The translations under genes and the position numbers were made by a program. Below, piece by piece: positions 33,725 through 42,317 of a DNA stretch of 47,636 nucleotides. Source of the DNA: Roseiflexus sp. (GTDB lineage Bacteria > Chloroflexota > Chloroflexia > Chloroflexales > Roseiflexaceae); the NCBI GenBank assembly GCA_025062325.1, contig JANXAL010000115.1:1-47636 (forward strand). The letters are read 5' to 3'. The notes under the pieces are model-generated. The model made no database searches, was not told where the DNA came from, and was given only the letters and a program-made list of their open reading frames with translations. Positions within the stretch are counted from its first letter, which is position 1, and the number at the start of each line of letters is the position of its first letter.

Positions 33725-34378
33725 TCATTCAACGGAGACTTGACCGTCCTCTTTCACCCAGAAATAAACGAAATTCGCAACTGGTTTGAACCAGGTGATT
33801 TTCTGGGCAAGAGAACGATAACGGGGATAATCTGGCAGAGCGACTGCAATTAAGACCTGCTTGTCCCGCTCGCGATACTCGATGACATCGAAAATAGCCT
33901 GTTTGAACCAGTGTCCCGCCTGAACCGATGGATTTGTTTTACCAGTATCTTGCGGGTAGCCTTTTACTGACACCCATAGAAACTTACCGTCCTTTTCCGC
34001 CACGATGTCTATTCCCTGTTGATGGCTGGCGGTATCTGCTACAGAGCGAATGTGAAATCCCTGGGCTGCCAGGTATTGTACGACTTTCGACTGGATATTT
34101 CCTTCCCAAAACCAATGCTCAGACTTTGATATGCTGCTTTGATCGCTTTGCTGAGCATGGAGCGTAGATGATGCAATGATGTCTGAATGTCCTGTCCAAA
34201 AATTGCGAATCTTGCTGCTAATTCGCCGCCGAGTTACCAAACCTTCTTTTTCCAGCGCTCTGCACAGCCTATTTGCTTGCTGGCGAGTGCTCCAACCCAA
34301 AGCCCGCGCCAATTCATCATCATCAACCCCTTCGGGGTGATGTTGCAGAAAAGAAATGATACGTTGCTTTACGGTCAT
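33725..34378 (-). CDS. Winged-helix protein with PD-(D/E)XK-like nuclease domain
   Basis: A 217-residue protein. The N-terminal 60 residues form a winged helix (MTVKQRIISFLQHHPEGVDD then WSTRQQANRLCRALEKEGLV). The C-terminal 110 residues contain GIDIVAE, a strand, and WVSVKGYP, matching the D...xK core of restriction-endonuclease-like folds as in Mrr or VRR-type nucleases, with the second acidic residue of the motif replaced by Ser (VSVK). The ATG at 34378 overlaps the TGA of the upstream gene (ATGA), so they are cotranslated. Sequence upstream in this frame to 34903 is antisense-like noise over the neighbour. With the target-recognition protein it may form a defence module. Activity is not proven. 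Confidence 0.7.
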   Translation of the reverse strand: MTVKQRIISFLQHHPEGVDDDELARALGWSTRQQANRLCRALEKEGLVTRRRISSKIRNFWTGHSDIIASSTLHAQQSDQSSISKSEHWFWEGNIQSKVVQYLAAQGFHIRSVADTASHQQGIDIVAEKDGKFLWVSVKGYPQDTGKTNPSVQAGHWFKQAIFDVIEYRERDKQVLIAVALPDYPRYRSLAQKITWFKPVANFVYFWVKEDGQVSVE

Positions 34379-35379
34379 CGCTGCGTTTCCTCTTCCTCCA
34401 CCCCATACAATCTTGCCACCCGCACGTTCAATGTGTCCTCCGCGAGTGCGATGGTTTCGCTCAGCGCAACGCGGCGCGCGACAGCGTCGGCATGCTGCGC
34501 TGCCCACTGCTCGCGGAAGCGCGCCGGGATGTCGCCGCCGAAACGTTCGGCAATCGCGCTGCGCAGCGCGTCGAACTCCAGATCCCACCAGCGTTCCAGC
34601 TTCGCCCCCGGCGTCGCTCCCGGCGGACCGAAGTCCTTCACCAACCGCTGCGTGAACTGGCGCTCCAAAAGCACCCGTTCGCGCGTTAGGGTGACGATGC
34701 GCTGCACCAGCATTTCCACCGCTGCGCGTTCGGTTTCCGGTGCGTCGGGGATCGGCAGTCGCCCGACCCGCTCCGGCGTGAGCCGGTAGACGTTGCCCGC
34801 CTGACATTCGACCGCGAGCGCCAGCCATGCCAGGCGGCTCATCAGTATGCCAAGCAGGAAGAATGAACCGGGCGCGTGGCATGTGCCCGGTCCCGCCAGC
34901 CAACCGGGTTCGGTCAGCGCAAAGCGCTGCGCGACGCTGGCAACCGACCAGATGATGCGCGGTTGCGCGAAGATGTCCTCGTCACGGATGTAAAGTTCCC
35001 ACCACGCCTCGTCAGGCGGATAGAACGCGGCGGCGGGCGCGAGGTGCTGCTGGAGCGGCGGGCAGCGCTCCGCCATACGCTCCCACGCCTGGGCGGCGTC
35101 TATGCCAGCGCCAAACGTTGCTGCCGTCCATTCCGACGGCAGGACGATCAGATACCGTTGCGCCTCACAATGCCACGGGCGCACATCCACGCTGCGCACC
35201 ACGCGCCGCAGGCGCGGCGCCAGCGACGGGTCGAAGATGACAATGCGGTCGCGCGTCGCCTTATCCGCGATCAGGCGCGCAGTTGGCAATGGTCCAATGC
35301 CGCGCTGAGGCGGACCGATGACCTCAGCGAGCGGACGACCGGCGGCGCGCATGGTTGCAAGCAGATCAATGCGACTCAT
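34375..35379 (-). CDS. Stand-alone TaqI-like target recognition domain protein
   Basis: A 334-residue protein resembling the C-terminal specificity (target recognition) region of type IIG and Eco57I/TaqI-like DNA methyltransferases. Visible are LAEVIGPPQRGIGPLPTARL, FDPSLAPRLRRVVRSVDVRPW and RYLIVLPSEW in the first third, then NVYRLTPERVGRLPIPDA and a helical end (VEMLVQRIVTLTRERVLLER). The methyltransferase core with its NPPY motif is absent, so it cannot methylate by itself. The gene is not simply cut: it has its own start at 35379 (or a GTG at 35403) 36 bases after the baeRF gene, and couples by ATGA to the nuclease-like gene. It may guide that nuclease, or be what remains of a larger restriction enzyme. 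Confidence 0.68.
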   Translation of the reverse strand: MSRIDLLATMRAAGRPLAEVIGPPQRGIGPLPTARLIADKATRDRIVIFDPSLAPRLRRVVRSVDVRPWHCEAQRYLIVLPSEWTAATFGAGIDAAQAWERMAERCPPLQQHLAPAAAFYPPDEAWWELYIRDEDIFAQPRIIWSVASVAQRFALTEPGWLAGPGTCHAPGSFFLLGILMSRLAWLALAVECQAGNVYRLTPERVGRLPIPDAPETERAAVEMLVQRIVTLTRERVLLERQFTQRLVKDFGPPGATPGAKLERWWDLEFDALRSAIAERFGGDIPARFREQWAAQHADAVARRVALSETIALAEDTLNVRVARLYGVEEEETQR

Positions 35380-35415
35380 CTGGCGGTCTCTCGTATGCGC
35401 CACAAAACGCGATAA

Positions 35416-36501
35416 TCAGTAGCGCAGGATAGCTGCAATGCGCTGATGCTGCGGCAGCGCGCCGTTGTCGACAAACACCACACGCCCCCCCTTGTCCAGC
35501 ACGGTGGCGATAATCTCGTCCACGGCGTCATCGAGAACACCGGGTAGCGTCGGGTCATCGACCGGCGTCAGCGTTATGCCATTGTCGGCGACCTGCGCCG
35601 CCTGATGGTAGTCTTCTTCGACGAGGAGCACGTCCACGCGACCTTCGTGCGCGAAGCGCCACACTTCGCCAAGGGTCGAGGCGTACTTTTGCGCACCAAC
35701 CGCAGCATCCAGTTCTTTCAATGCTTCGGCGCGGCGGATGGCAAGGTTCTGCTCTACCAGGGGCCACACCAGTTTGCCAAGTTCGTGGGCAGGCGTTTTG
35801 TCGTGATTGCCAGTCAGCGTGGTAACCACTGCGCTAGCGTGCGGCGATACTTCGCGGAAGAAGGCGAGATAGCGCTCCACACCGACCAGCGCCAGCGGCA
35901 ACGGGTCATTGGTGATGAACGGCGTCAGCGCAGCGCTAACCTGGCGAAAAAACTGGCGGTGGCGTTCATCGCGGTACGCCGACCGGTTGACCGCCGGATC
36001 GTTGGGCACGCCGCGCTCGCCGCCGGGACCGGTGTGGATCATTGGGAATCCTTCGTCGGTAATTTCCTGGAGATGCTCGCGCACTCCTGCGAACAGGCGC
36101 GTCGGCTGCTCACTGAGCGCCAGCACCCAGTACCGCGGGGTGCGGTTGAGCGCAAAGACCAGACTGCGCGTCCAGAATGTCTCGTCAACGACCACCCGTT
36201 CCGGCAGGGTGAACGGCAGGACGAACATGCGCCCGATATCACGGTTGACAAACAGCGCCAGCCCGTCGAGCGTGGAGCGGTAGTCAATATCGTTGACCAG
36301 CTCCTCGAGTCGGGAAAGGAGCGGCTCGACATCACGCCGCGCGAACTCGCCGAGCAACCGGTTGGTCGCCTCGGTCACCAGGTTCTTTACCCGAATTGGG
36401 TCCTGCTTATTGTCGGGCGAGGTACGATGTGTCGGCAGCGTGATTGTCACCGACGGGTAGTGACGCACTGCCTGGAGTAAGCGGATGTCGTGGCGGCTCA
36501 T
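35416..36501 (-). CDS. Bacterial archaeo-eukaryotic release-factor-like protein (baeRF)
   Basis: A 361-residue soluble protein. The start MSRHDIRLLQAVRHYPSVTI then TLPTHRTSPDNKQDPIRVKN and VTEATNRLL is typical of the baeRF3-type group, and the C-terminal third (KYASTLGEVWRFAHEGRVDV, LLVEEDYH, DEIIATVLDKGGRVVFVDN) is the pelota/eRF1 domain 3-like (L7Ae-fold) part. Members are thought to act on stalled ribosomes, and some are linked to peptidyl-tRNA release or stress. The GGQ loop of eRF1 is not seen. I take the ATG at 36501 because AAAGGG is at a good distance; 36507 is also possible. It precedes the target-recognition gene by 36 bases. Confidence 0.8.
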   Translation of the reverse strand: MSRHDIRLLQAVRHYPSVTITLPTHRTSPDNKQDPIRVKNLVTEATNRLLGEFARRDVEPLLSRLEELVNDIDYRSTLDGLALFVNRDIGRMFVLPFTLPERVVVDETFWTRSLVFALNRTPRYWVLALSEQPTRLFAGVREHLQEITDEGFPMIHTGPGGERGVPNDPAVNRSAYRDERHRQFFRQVSAALTPFITNDPLPLALVGVERYLAFFREVSPHASAVVTTLTGNHDKTPAHELGKLVWPLVEQNLAIRRAEALKELDAAVGAQKYASTLGEVWRFAHEGRVDVLLVEEDYHQAAQVADNGITLTPVDDPTLPGVLDDAVDEIIATVLDKGGRVVFVDNGALPQHQRIAAILRY

Positions 36502-36541
36502 GGGCATTTCCCTTTCGCGATGGAGCATTGTGCAAACAGGC

Positions 36542-36607
36542 TGGCGCAAAGGCGCGAAGATGCAAAGGTAAGAAACATAATCTTTGCGCCTCTACATCTT
36601 CGCGCCA
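36542..36607. repeat. Imperfect inverted repeat before the baeRF gene
   Basis: Two arms of about 26 bases (36542-36567 and 36582-36607) are related in inverse orientation through GGCGCGAAGATG and CAAAG. The sequence cgcgaagatgcaaagg belongs to a short word family seen also near 10.6 kb. Confidence 0.45.
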
Positions 36608-36651
36608 ATCTTTCCGGGAAGCGCCGCAAGCGTATGCGCAGCATTTCTGCG

Positions 36652-38163
36652 TCACGGGGCATCCACAGTTTGGAGAACGCTATCCGGCACAGAATCGTGC
36701 GCTGGCGGCGCGGCGCCGTTCGGTTGCGGCGCGAGCGGCAGCAGCATGGTAAACACGCTCCCTTTGCCCGGTTCGCTGGAGACGAGCACCTGCCCGCCGT
36801 GCGCTTCGACCACTGAGCGAACGATGGACAGCCCCAACCCTGCGCCGCCGCCGTTGTGACGGCGTGACCGATCAGCGCGATAGAATCGCTCGAAAATGTA
36901 CGGCAGATCCTGCGGTGCGATGCCATATCCCGTATCGGCGACGCTGAGCGCAGCATACCCGTCGCGCCTGGCAAGGCTCAGCGTGACGACGCCGCCCGGC
37001 GGCGTGTGTTGAATGGCGTTGACGCCGAGGTTCAGCAGCGCCTGCTTGATGCGGTCGCGGTCGCCGATGACGATGACCTGATCCTCTTCACCGATGCGCA
37101 ATTGCACCTGCCCCGCCAGCGGGCGCAATTCACGGTGGGTTTCGAGCAGCAGCGTGTCAAGTTCCACCGGCTCGCGCCGGATCTGGATCCCGGCGTCGTC
37201 GCGCGCCAGCAGGAGCAAATCGTTGACCATGCGGATCAGGCGAGCAACCTCGCGCCGCATGTCATCGAGCGACTCGTTCAGCAACTGCGGGTCGCGCGCC
37301 GCACCGCGCGCCAGCACCTCCAGGTTGCCCTGCATGGCCGTCAGCGGTGTGCGCAGTTCGTGTGACACATCGGCGATAAACCGGCGCTGATGGTTGAACA
37401 GTTCTTCCAGCCGCGCCAGCAGATCGTTGACTGTAATCGTCAGACGCTGCAATTCATCAGCGGCGGGCGGCACCGGAATGCGACGGCTCAGGTCCTCGGC
37501 GCGCACAATGCTCTGCGCCGTCTGCGCAATTTCGTCAATCGGGCGGAATGCGGCGCGTGTCAGCCATGCGCCGCCGCGCGCCGCTGCTAGCAGCACTACG
37601 ACGCCGCCGACCGTCAGCGCATAGAAGAGAAGTTGCAAGGCATAGCGGGTTTCCGCCATTGACCGCGCGACCTGCAGCACTCCGACGATCTCTTCGCGGC
37701 GCGTGACTGGGTTGCGAAACCGGAGCGGCGCCATTAATTCACGGACTTGGAGATTGCCGTACTCGATGGTGGTGATCTGTTCCTCGCCTTCGAGCGCCCT
37801 GGCGAAGCGTTGTTCGTCGAGCGCGAGCGCCGCTGCTAGATCGCCGTCGCCAATATTTGGCGAGCGGCCAACAAGATTGCCGTCAGCGTCAAAGAACTGC
37901 ACGTACAGACTGGTCGCCTCGAAATTGCGCACCGGCGGCTGGCGCAGAATAGCGTGCAGTTGATCGTCGCGGAAATAGACGTAGGCTGTCTGATTGCTCT
38001 CGGCAAACCCGCGGCGCAGCACCTCAACGCCCAGGCGCAGTTCGTTATCGACGCTGTTCAACAATACGCTGCGCACAATCAGGTACAATCCAACGTGCAG
38101 CGCCAGCAGGGCAATCGCAAAAAAGCCAACGTATGAAAGTGTCAGGCGTGTGCGTATCGACAT
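36652..38163 (-). CDS. Membrane sensor histidine kinase with HAMP domain
   Basis: A 503-residue kinase with two membrane helices (LSYVGFFAIALLALHVGLYL and LLFYALTVGGVVVLLAAA) flanking an external sensor of about 130 residues, then HAMP, the phosphorylation helix FIADVSHELRTPLTAMQGNL and the ATPase domain (LLNLGVNAIQH, VADTGYGI, IFERFYRAD, GAGLGLSIVRS). All kinase boxes are present. The layout resembles CusS/BaeS-type OmpR-linked kinases. No response regulator gene is next to it, so it is an orphan. The ATG at 38163 follows AAAGG. A TATAAT at 38171-38176 lies only 8 bases upstream and would give a nearly leaderless transcript; I do not rely on it. It is divergent from the LarA-like gene. Confidence 0.88.
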   Translation of the reverse strand: MSIRTRLTLSYVGFFAIALLALHVGLYLIVRSVLLNSVDNELRLGVEVLRRGFAESNQTAYVYFRDDQLHAILRQPPVRNFEATSLYVQFFDADGNLVGRSPNIGDGDLAAALALDEQRFARALEGEEQITTIEYGNLQVRELMAPLRFRNPVTRREEIVGVLQVARSMAETRYALQLLFYALTVGGVVVLLAAARGGAWLTRAAFRPIDEIAQTAQSIVRAEDLSRRIPVPPAADELQRLTITVNDLLARLEELFNHQRRFIADVSHELRTPLTAMQGNLEVLARGAARDPQLLNESLDDMRREVARLIRMVNDLLLLARDDAGIQIRREPVELDTLLLETHRELRPLAGQVQLRIGEEDQVIVIGDRDRIKQALLNLGVNAIQHTPPGGVVTLSLARRDGYAALSVADTGYGIAPQDLPYIFERFYRADRSRRHNGGGAGLGLSIVRSVVEAHGGQVLVSSEPGKGSVFTMLLPLAPQPNGAAPPAHDSVPDSVLQTVDAP

Positions 38164-38340
38164 GCCTTTGATTATAGCATTCTTTATGCGCCTTCGCCTC
38201 CTTTGTGGACAACAGTGGCATGCGGAGGAGGCGTACGGGGTGCAGGCAGGACGGTTGCTAGTTTGATGATCCAGTTTCGTGCGCCTTCGTGCCTTTCGTG
38301 GACAACAGCGGCATGCAGAGGAAAGGGGTAAGGTTGAAAG

Positions 38341-39585
38341 GTGGACAATGAAGAAGTTGTTGCAATCATAAACGAAGGCATGGCATCGCTCGATGTCGAC
38401 GGAAAGCGGGTGCTGCTGATTGTGCCGGACGGGACGCGCACCGTGCCGTTGCCGCTGTTGTTCCGCAGCATTCACGCAGCGCTTGCGCCGCGCGTCGCTG
38501 CGCTCGATGTGCTGATTGCCCTTGGCACCCACCAGCCAATGACGGCTGCACAGATCGACCGTCATCTGGGTGTGCTCCCTGGCGAGTGGGAGACGACCTT
38601 TCGCGGCGTGCGCGCGTTCAACCATCGCTGGGACGACCCCAAAACCTTTGCGTCGGTCGGCGTCATTTCCGCATCCGAGATCGAAACCTTGAGTAACGGA
38701 CTGCTGGCTGTGCCGGTCGAAGTACGGATCAACCGCATGGCGCTGGAGTACGACTGTCTACTCATCTGCGGACCGGTGTTCCCCCACGAGGTTGTCGGGT
38801 TTTCCGGCGGCAACAAGTACTTGTTCCCCGGCATCAGCGGGCGTGAGGTGATTGACGTGTCGCACTGGCTTGGCGCGCTGATCACCAGTTATGTCATCAT
38901 CGGCGCGCCCAGCGTTACGCCGGTGCGCCGCCTGATCGACCGCGCCGCTTCACTCGTGCCTACGCCGAAGCACTGTGTGGCCGTGGTCGTTGCGCCGGAA
39001 AACGGGCGGATCTGCGGCATCTTCATCGGTTCGCCGGAAGAGGCGTGGCAGGCAGCCGCACACCTCTCCGCACAGGTGCACATCCGTTACGTTGATCGCC
39101 CCTTCCAGCAGGTGCTGTCGGTTGTGCCGACGATGTACCAGGACATGTGGACCGCTGCCAAGGGCATGTATAAAGTTGAGCCGGTGGTGGCGGATGGCGG
39201 CGAGGTGATCATCTACGCGCCGCACATCACCGAGTTCAGCGTCACCCATGGCGCGACGCTGGCGGCTATCGGCTACCATGTGCGCGATTACTTCGTCAAG
39301 CAGTGGGATCGCTTCCGCCATTATCCATGGAGCGTTCTGGCACACAGCACGCATCTGGCTGGCGTCGGCGAGTACGATCCGCTCCACGGCGAGCGACCGC
39401 GCATCCGAGTGACGCTGGCGACGGGCATTTCGGCAGAACGCTGCGCGGCGCACAATGTCGGGTACCGCGACCCGGCGACGATTGACCCCGCTGCCTGGGC
39501 GGGGCGCGAGACGGAAGGAGTGCTCCTCGTGCCCAGAGCCGGAGAGATGCTCTATCGGTTGCGCAATGTCAGTGCGCAGGAATAA
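38341..39585 (+). CDS. larA: LarA-family (lactate racemase-like) nickel-pincer enzyme
   Basis: A 414-residue protein of the LarA family, which interconverts D- and L-lactate or other 2-hydroxyacids using a nickel-pincer nucleotide. The DGTRTVP motif near residue 30, the LGTHQPM segment, the lysine-bearing GGNKYLFPGISG preceded by FPHEVVGFS, and ITEFSVTHG are visible. The lysine in GGNK is the position that carries the cofactor in LarA. The maturation genes larB, larC and larE are not in the window. Starts at a GTG (38341) with AAGGTTGAAAG upstream. With the L-lactate permease 5.8 kb away it suggests hydroxyacid use, but many LarA homologues act on other substrates. Confidence 0.8.
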   Translation: MDNEEVVAIINEGMASLDVDGKRVLLIVPDGTRTVPLPLLFRSIHAALAPRVAALDVLIALGTHQPMTAAQIDRHLGVLPGEWETTFRGVRAFNHRWDDPKTFASVGVISASEIETLSNGLLAVPVEVRINRMALEYDCLLICGPVFPHEVVGFSGGNKYLFPGISGREVIDVSHWLGALITSYVIIGAPSVTPVRRLIDRAASLVPTPKHCVAVVVAPENGRICGIFIGSPEEAWQAAAHLSAQVHIRYVDRPFQQVLSVVPTMYQDMWTAAKGMYKVEPVVADGGEVIIYAPHITEFSVTHGATLAAIGYHVRDYFVKQWDRFRHYPWSVLAHSTHLAGVGEYDPLHGERPRIRVTLATGISAERCAAHNVGYRDPATIDPAAWAGRETEGVLLVPRAGEMLYRLRNVSAQE

Positions 39586-39608
39586 ACCAGGAAAACGCAA
39601 AACATCCG

Positions 39609-39943
39609 TTATAATTCGAGCGCCAGTTGGATTCCCTGTTCGACGTTTCGCATCGTGCGAGCTGTCAGCCAGCCTTCTGATCAAGCGCGCCTTTGTTGAG
39701 CGTGATGATTGGCGAAACGTTGATCACCGAATCACGAGGCAATCCAGACTCCGAGGCGGAGAGGAAGACGTTGCCGGGCGCCGCAGCCAGACGACGATTT
39801 CCAGTGATGGCAACGACAATAACGGCGTTCAGGCGGCTGGCGGTACATGCATCGGACTGGATAATCAACACAGGACGGCGATAACCAGCGCCAGAACCCC
39901 GCAGATCGGGGAGGTTGGCCTACCAGATCTCGCCACGGTGCAT
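39609..39943 (-). pseudogene. mazF: MazF/PemK-type toxin, broken
   Basis: Translated from the ATG at 39943 the product reads M H R G E I W then TAG (39920-39922), where homologues have a second Trp; after it the frame continues A N L P D L R G S G A G Y R R P V L I I Q, then AVIVVAITGNRRLAAAPGNV and INVSPIITLNKGALD. Close to the end it shifts by one base (TARTMRNVEQGIQLALEL in another frame) before the TAA at 39609. So it carries a nonsense mutation at codon 8 and a frameshift near the C-terminus. Intact, it would be an mRNA-cutting toxin of 110 residues. It overlaps the antitoxin stop (TGATG). Confidence 0.82.
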
Positions 39944-40177
39944 CACCAGTCCTCATTCACCAGGATGGCTGCCTGTGCAGCGCGCAGTGCGGGATCGAGC
40001 GCACTGGACTCATTGACGTACACCTGGTTGAGCGCATCGGTAATGCTTTGCTGCTGGTGCGTCTGGAGATAGAACGCCAGCGCGCGCATACAGTTTGCTC
40101 CGTGAGAGACCGTGCGCCTGAGCAAATCGTTCCGCCTCGTGAAAGAGGTCATCCGGGAGTGAAATAGCTATTTTCAT
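39943..40177 (-). pseudogene. RHH antitoxin partner of MazF, frameshifted
   Basis: From the ATG at 40177 the frame reads MKIAISLPDDLFHEAERFAQ and then AHGLSRSKLYA, a ribbon-helix-helix start. In a run of GCGCGC (about 40081-40088) the frame is lost, and the remainder (ARALAFYLQTHQQQSITDAL onward, to VNEDW) continues in another frame to the TGA at 39943. A 1-base insertion or 2-base loss in the GC repeat explains it. With the toxin also broken, the whole module is dead. Confidence 0.75.
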
Positions 40178-40230
40178 GGCTCTGAGTCTAACCGAAGTTA
40201 TACCCTCATGTCAATCTAAAGGACGAAACA

Positions 40231-42165
40231 ATGACCCACCCGCAGATCGCGCCATACGGTTCGTGGCGCTCACCGATCACCGCGTCGCTGGTTGCAACCT
40301 CGGGGGTCTCTCTGAGCAACATTGTGCTCGACGGCGACGATATCTACTGGCTCGAAGGGCGCCCCGCAGAGGGCGGGCGCGTGGTTGTGGTGCGGCGCGC
40401 CGCCGATGGCGCCATTGCCGATGTGACGCCGCCCGGCTTCAACGTGCGCACCCGCGTCCACGAATACGGAGGAGCGCCTTACACGGTCGATCAGGGGATT
40501 GTTTACTTTAGCAACTTTGCCGATCAGCGAATCTACCGTCAGCGCCCCGGCGCAGCGCCCGAGCCTGTCACACCCGAAGCGCCGCTGCGCTATGCCGACT
40601 TTGAAGTTGACCGCCAGCGCAACCGGTTGATCGGCGTGCGTGAGGACCACTCCGGCAACGGTGAGGCGATCAATACGATTGTCGCCATCCCGCTCGACGG
40701 AACCGTTGAACAACAGGTGCTCGTTGAAGGCGCGGATTTCTATGCCAATCCGCGCCTCAGCCCGGACGGGCGATGGCTGGCGTGGCTCTCCTGGAACCAT
40801 CCGAACATGCCGTGGGATGCGGCTGAACTGTGGGTCGCACCGGTGCGCGAGGATGGCGCGCCAGGACCGGCAGAGCGGATTGCAGGCGGTCCTGATGACG
40901 CAGCATTTCAGCCAACGTGGGGACCTGACGGTACGCTCTACTTTGTCGCCGAGCGCACCGGTTGGTGGAACCTCTACCGCTGGCGCAACGGCGCTGTTGA
41001 AGCGCTCTGCCCGATGGAAGCCGAGTTCGGTCTGCCGCTCTTCGTTCTCGGTGCACGCACCTATGCTGTCGAGTCGGCGGATCGCCTGGTTTGCACCTAC
41101 ATCGAGCGTGGTATGCAGAAAATGGCGACGCTCGACGTACAGCGTGGAATGCTGACGTCGCTCGACCTGCCGTTCAGCGATTTCGGGGTCTCCGGTCCGT
41201 GCGCTGCTAGCGACCGGGTTTTCTTCGTCGGCGCATCACCCGCCACTCCAGCCGCGCTCGTGATGCTTGACCTGATCAATGGCGCACTGACGACCATTCG
41301 CCATTCGATGGAGGTGCAGATAGATCCTGGCTACATTTCAATGCCGCAGGTGATCGAGTTTCCAACTAAAGGCGGCGTGACCGCATTCGGATTCTACTAC
41401 CCGCCGCACAACCGCGACTTCCGCGCGCCGGATGGCGAAAAGCCGCCATTGCTCGTCCGAAGCCATGGCGGCCCGACGAGCGCAGCATCGGCGTCGTTCA
41501 ATCTGAGAATTCAGTTCTGGACGAGTCGCGGCATTGCGGTGATGGATGTAAACTATGGCGGCAGCACCGGGTTCGGGCGCGCCTACCGGCAGCGCCTCGA
41601 CGGTCAGTGGGGCATTGTGGATGTCGATGATTGCTGCAGCGCGGCGATGTACCTGGCAGCGCAAGGCCTTGCCGACCCAAAGCGCCTGATCATAACTGGA
41701 GGCAGCGCAGGCGGGTACACTGCCCTGGCAGCGCTCGCCTTCCGCAACGTGTTCAAAGTCGGCGCCAGTTACTATGGCGTCAGCGACCTAGAGGCGTTAG
41801 CGCGCGATACGCACAAATTCGAGTCGCGCTATCTTGACCGGTTGGTGGGACCATACCCTGAGCGCGTCGATGTTTACCGCGAGCGCTCGCCGATCCATCA
41901 TATTGAACGGCTCATCTGCCCGGTGATTTTCCTGCAGGGGCTGGAAGATAAAGTCGTGCCGCCGGATCAATCCGAGCGGATGGCAGCGGCGCTGCGCGCA
42001 AAGGGCGTCCCGGTGGCGTATCTGACGTTCGAGGGTGAGCAGCACGGCTTCCGCAAGGCGGAGACCATTATTCGCGCTTTGGAAGCCGAACTCTACTTCT
42101 ACTCGCGCATCCTGGGGTTTGACCTCGCCGATCCGGTTGAGCCAATAGCCATCGATAACCTGTAA
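40231..42165 (+). CDS. S9 (prolyl oligopeptidase-type) serine peptidase
   Basis: A 644-residue enzyme with no signal peptide, so presumably cytoplasmic. The N-terminal 380 residues form a beta-propeller-like region (repeated strands with FSNFADQRIYRQ, RLSPDGRWLAWLSWN and PTWGPDGTLYFVAE). The C-terminal alpha/beta hydrolase has the nucleophile in ITGGSAGGYTAL, the Asp in LEDKVVPPDQ and the His in EQHGFRKA. This is the S9C-like group of acylaminoacyl and dipeptidyl peptidases. The ATG at 40231 has AAAGGA upstream. A good terminator follows at 42248. It is monocistronic and follows the decayed toxin-antitoxin pair. Confidence 0.9.
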   Translation: MTHPQIAPYGSWRSPITASLVATSGVSLSNIVLDGDDIYWLEGRPAEGGRVVVVRRAADGAIADVTPPGFNVRTRVHEYGGAPYTVDQGIVYFSNFADQRIYRQRPGAAPEPVTPEAPLRYADFEVDRQRNRLIGVREDHSGNGEAINTIVAIPLDGTVEQQVLVEGADFYANPRLSPDGRWLAWLSWNHPNMPWDAAELWVAPVREDGAPGPAERIAGGPDDAAFQPTWGPDGTLYFVAERTGWWNLYRWRNGAVEALCPMEAEFGLPLFVLGARTYAVESADRLVCTYIERGMQKMATLDVQRGMLTSLDLPFSDFGVSGPCAASDRVFFVGASPATPAALVMLDLINGALTTIRHSMEVQIDPGYISMPQVIEFPTKGGVTAFGFYYPPHNRDFRAPDGEKPPLLVRSHGGPTSAASASFNLRIQFWTSRGIAVMDVNYGGSTGFGRAYRQRLDGQWGIVDVDDCCSAAMYLAAQGLADPKRLIITGGSAGGYTALAALAFRNVFKVGASYYGVSDLEALARDTHKFESRYLDRLVGPYPERVDVYRERSPIHHIERLICPVIFLQGLEDKVVPPDQSERMAAALRAKGVPVAYLTFEGEQHGFRKAETIIRALEAELYFYSRILGFDLADPVEPIAIDNL

Positions 42166-42247
42166 TATCACATACAAGCCCACAACCACAGTGATATGGT
42201 TATCATATGGTTACGACTGCTGGTAACAATGAATCTGCAGGCCTGCG

Positions 42248-42309
42248 CGCGCCCCCGCGACCGTGGCGCGGCTGCGCCCCTGGAGCGATCTGGGGGCGCG
42301 GTTTTGTTT
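42248..42309 (+). terminator. Rho-independent terminator of the S9 peptidase gene
   Basis: CGCGCCCCC (42248-42256) pairs perfectly with GGGGGCGCG (42292-42300), and GGTTTTGTTT follows. Inside, a small stem CGCG-CGCG and a 7-bp alternative (42274-42280/42293-42299) can form. It lies 83 bases past the stop. Confidence 0.75.
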
Positions 42310-42317
42310 GAGGGCAT

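Noticed and set aside
34379-34903. N-terminal extension of the wHTH/nuclease-like gene
   Set aside because: It overlaps the target-recognition gene in another frame and is Gly/Arg/Ala-rich; the ATG at 34378 is coupled to the upstream stop.
38171-38176. TATAAT as promoter of the membrane histidine kinase
   Set aside because: Only 8 bases before the ATG and no fitting -35; it would leave no leader for the AAAGG ribosome site.
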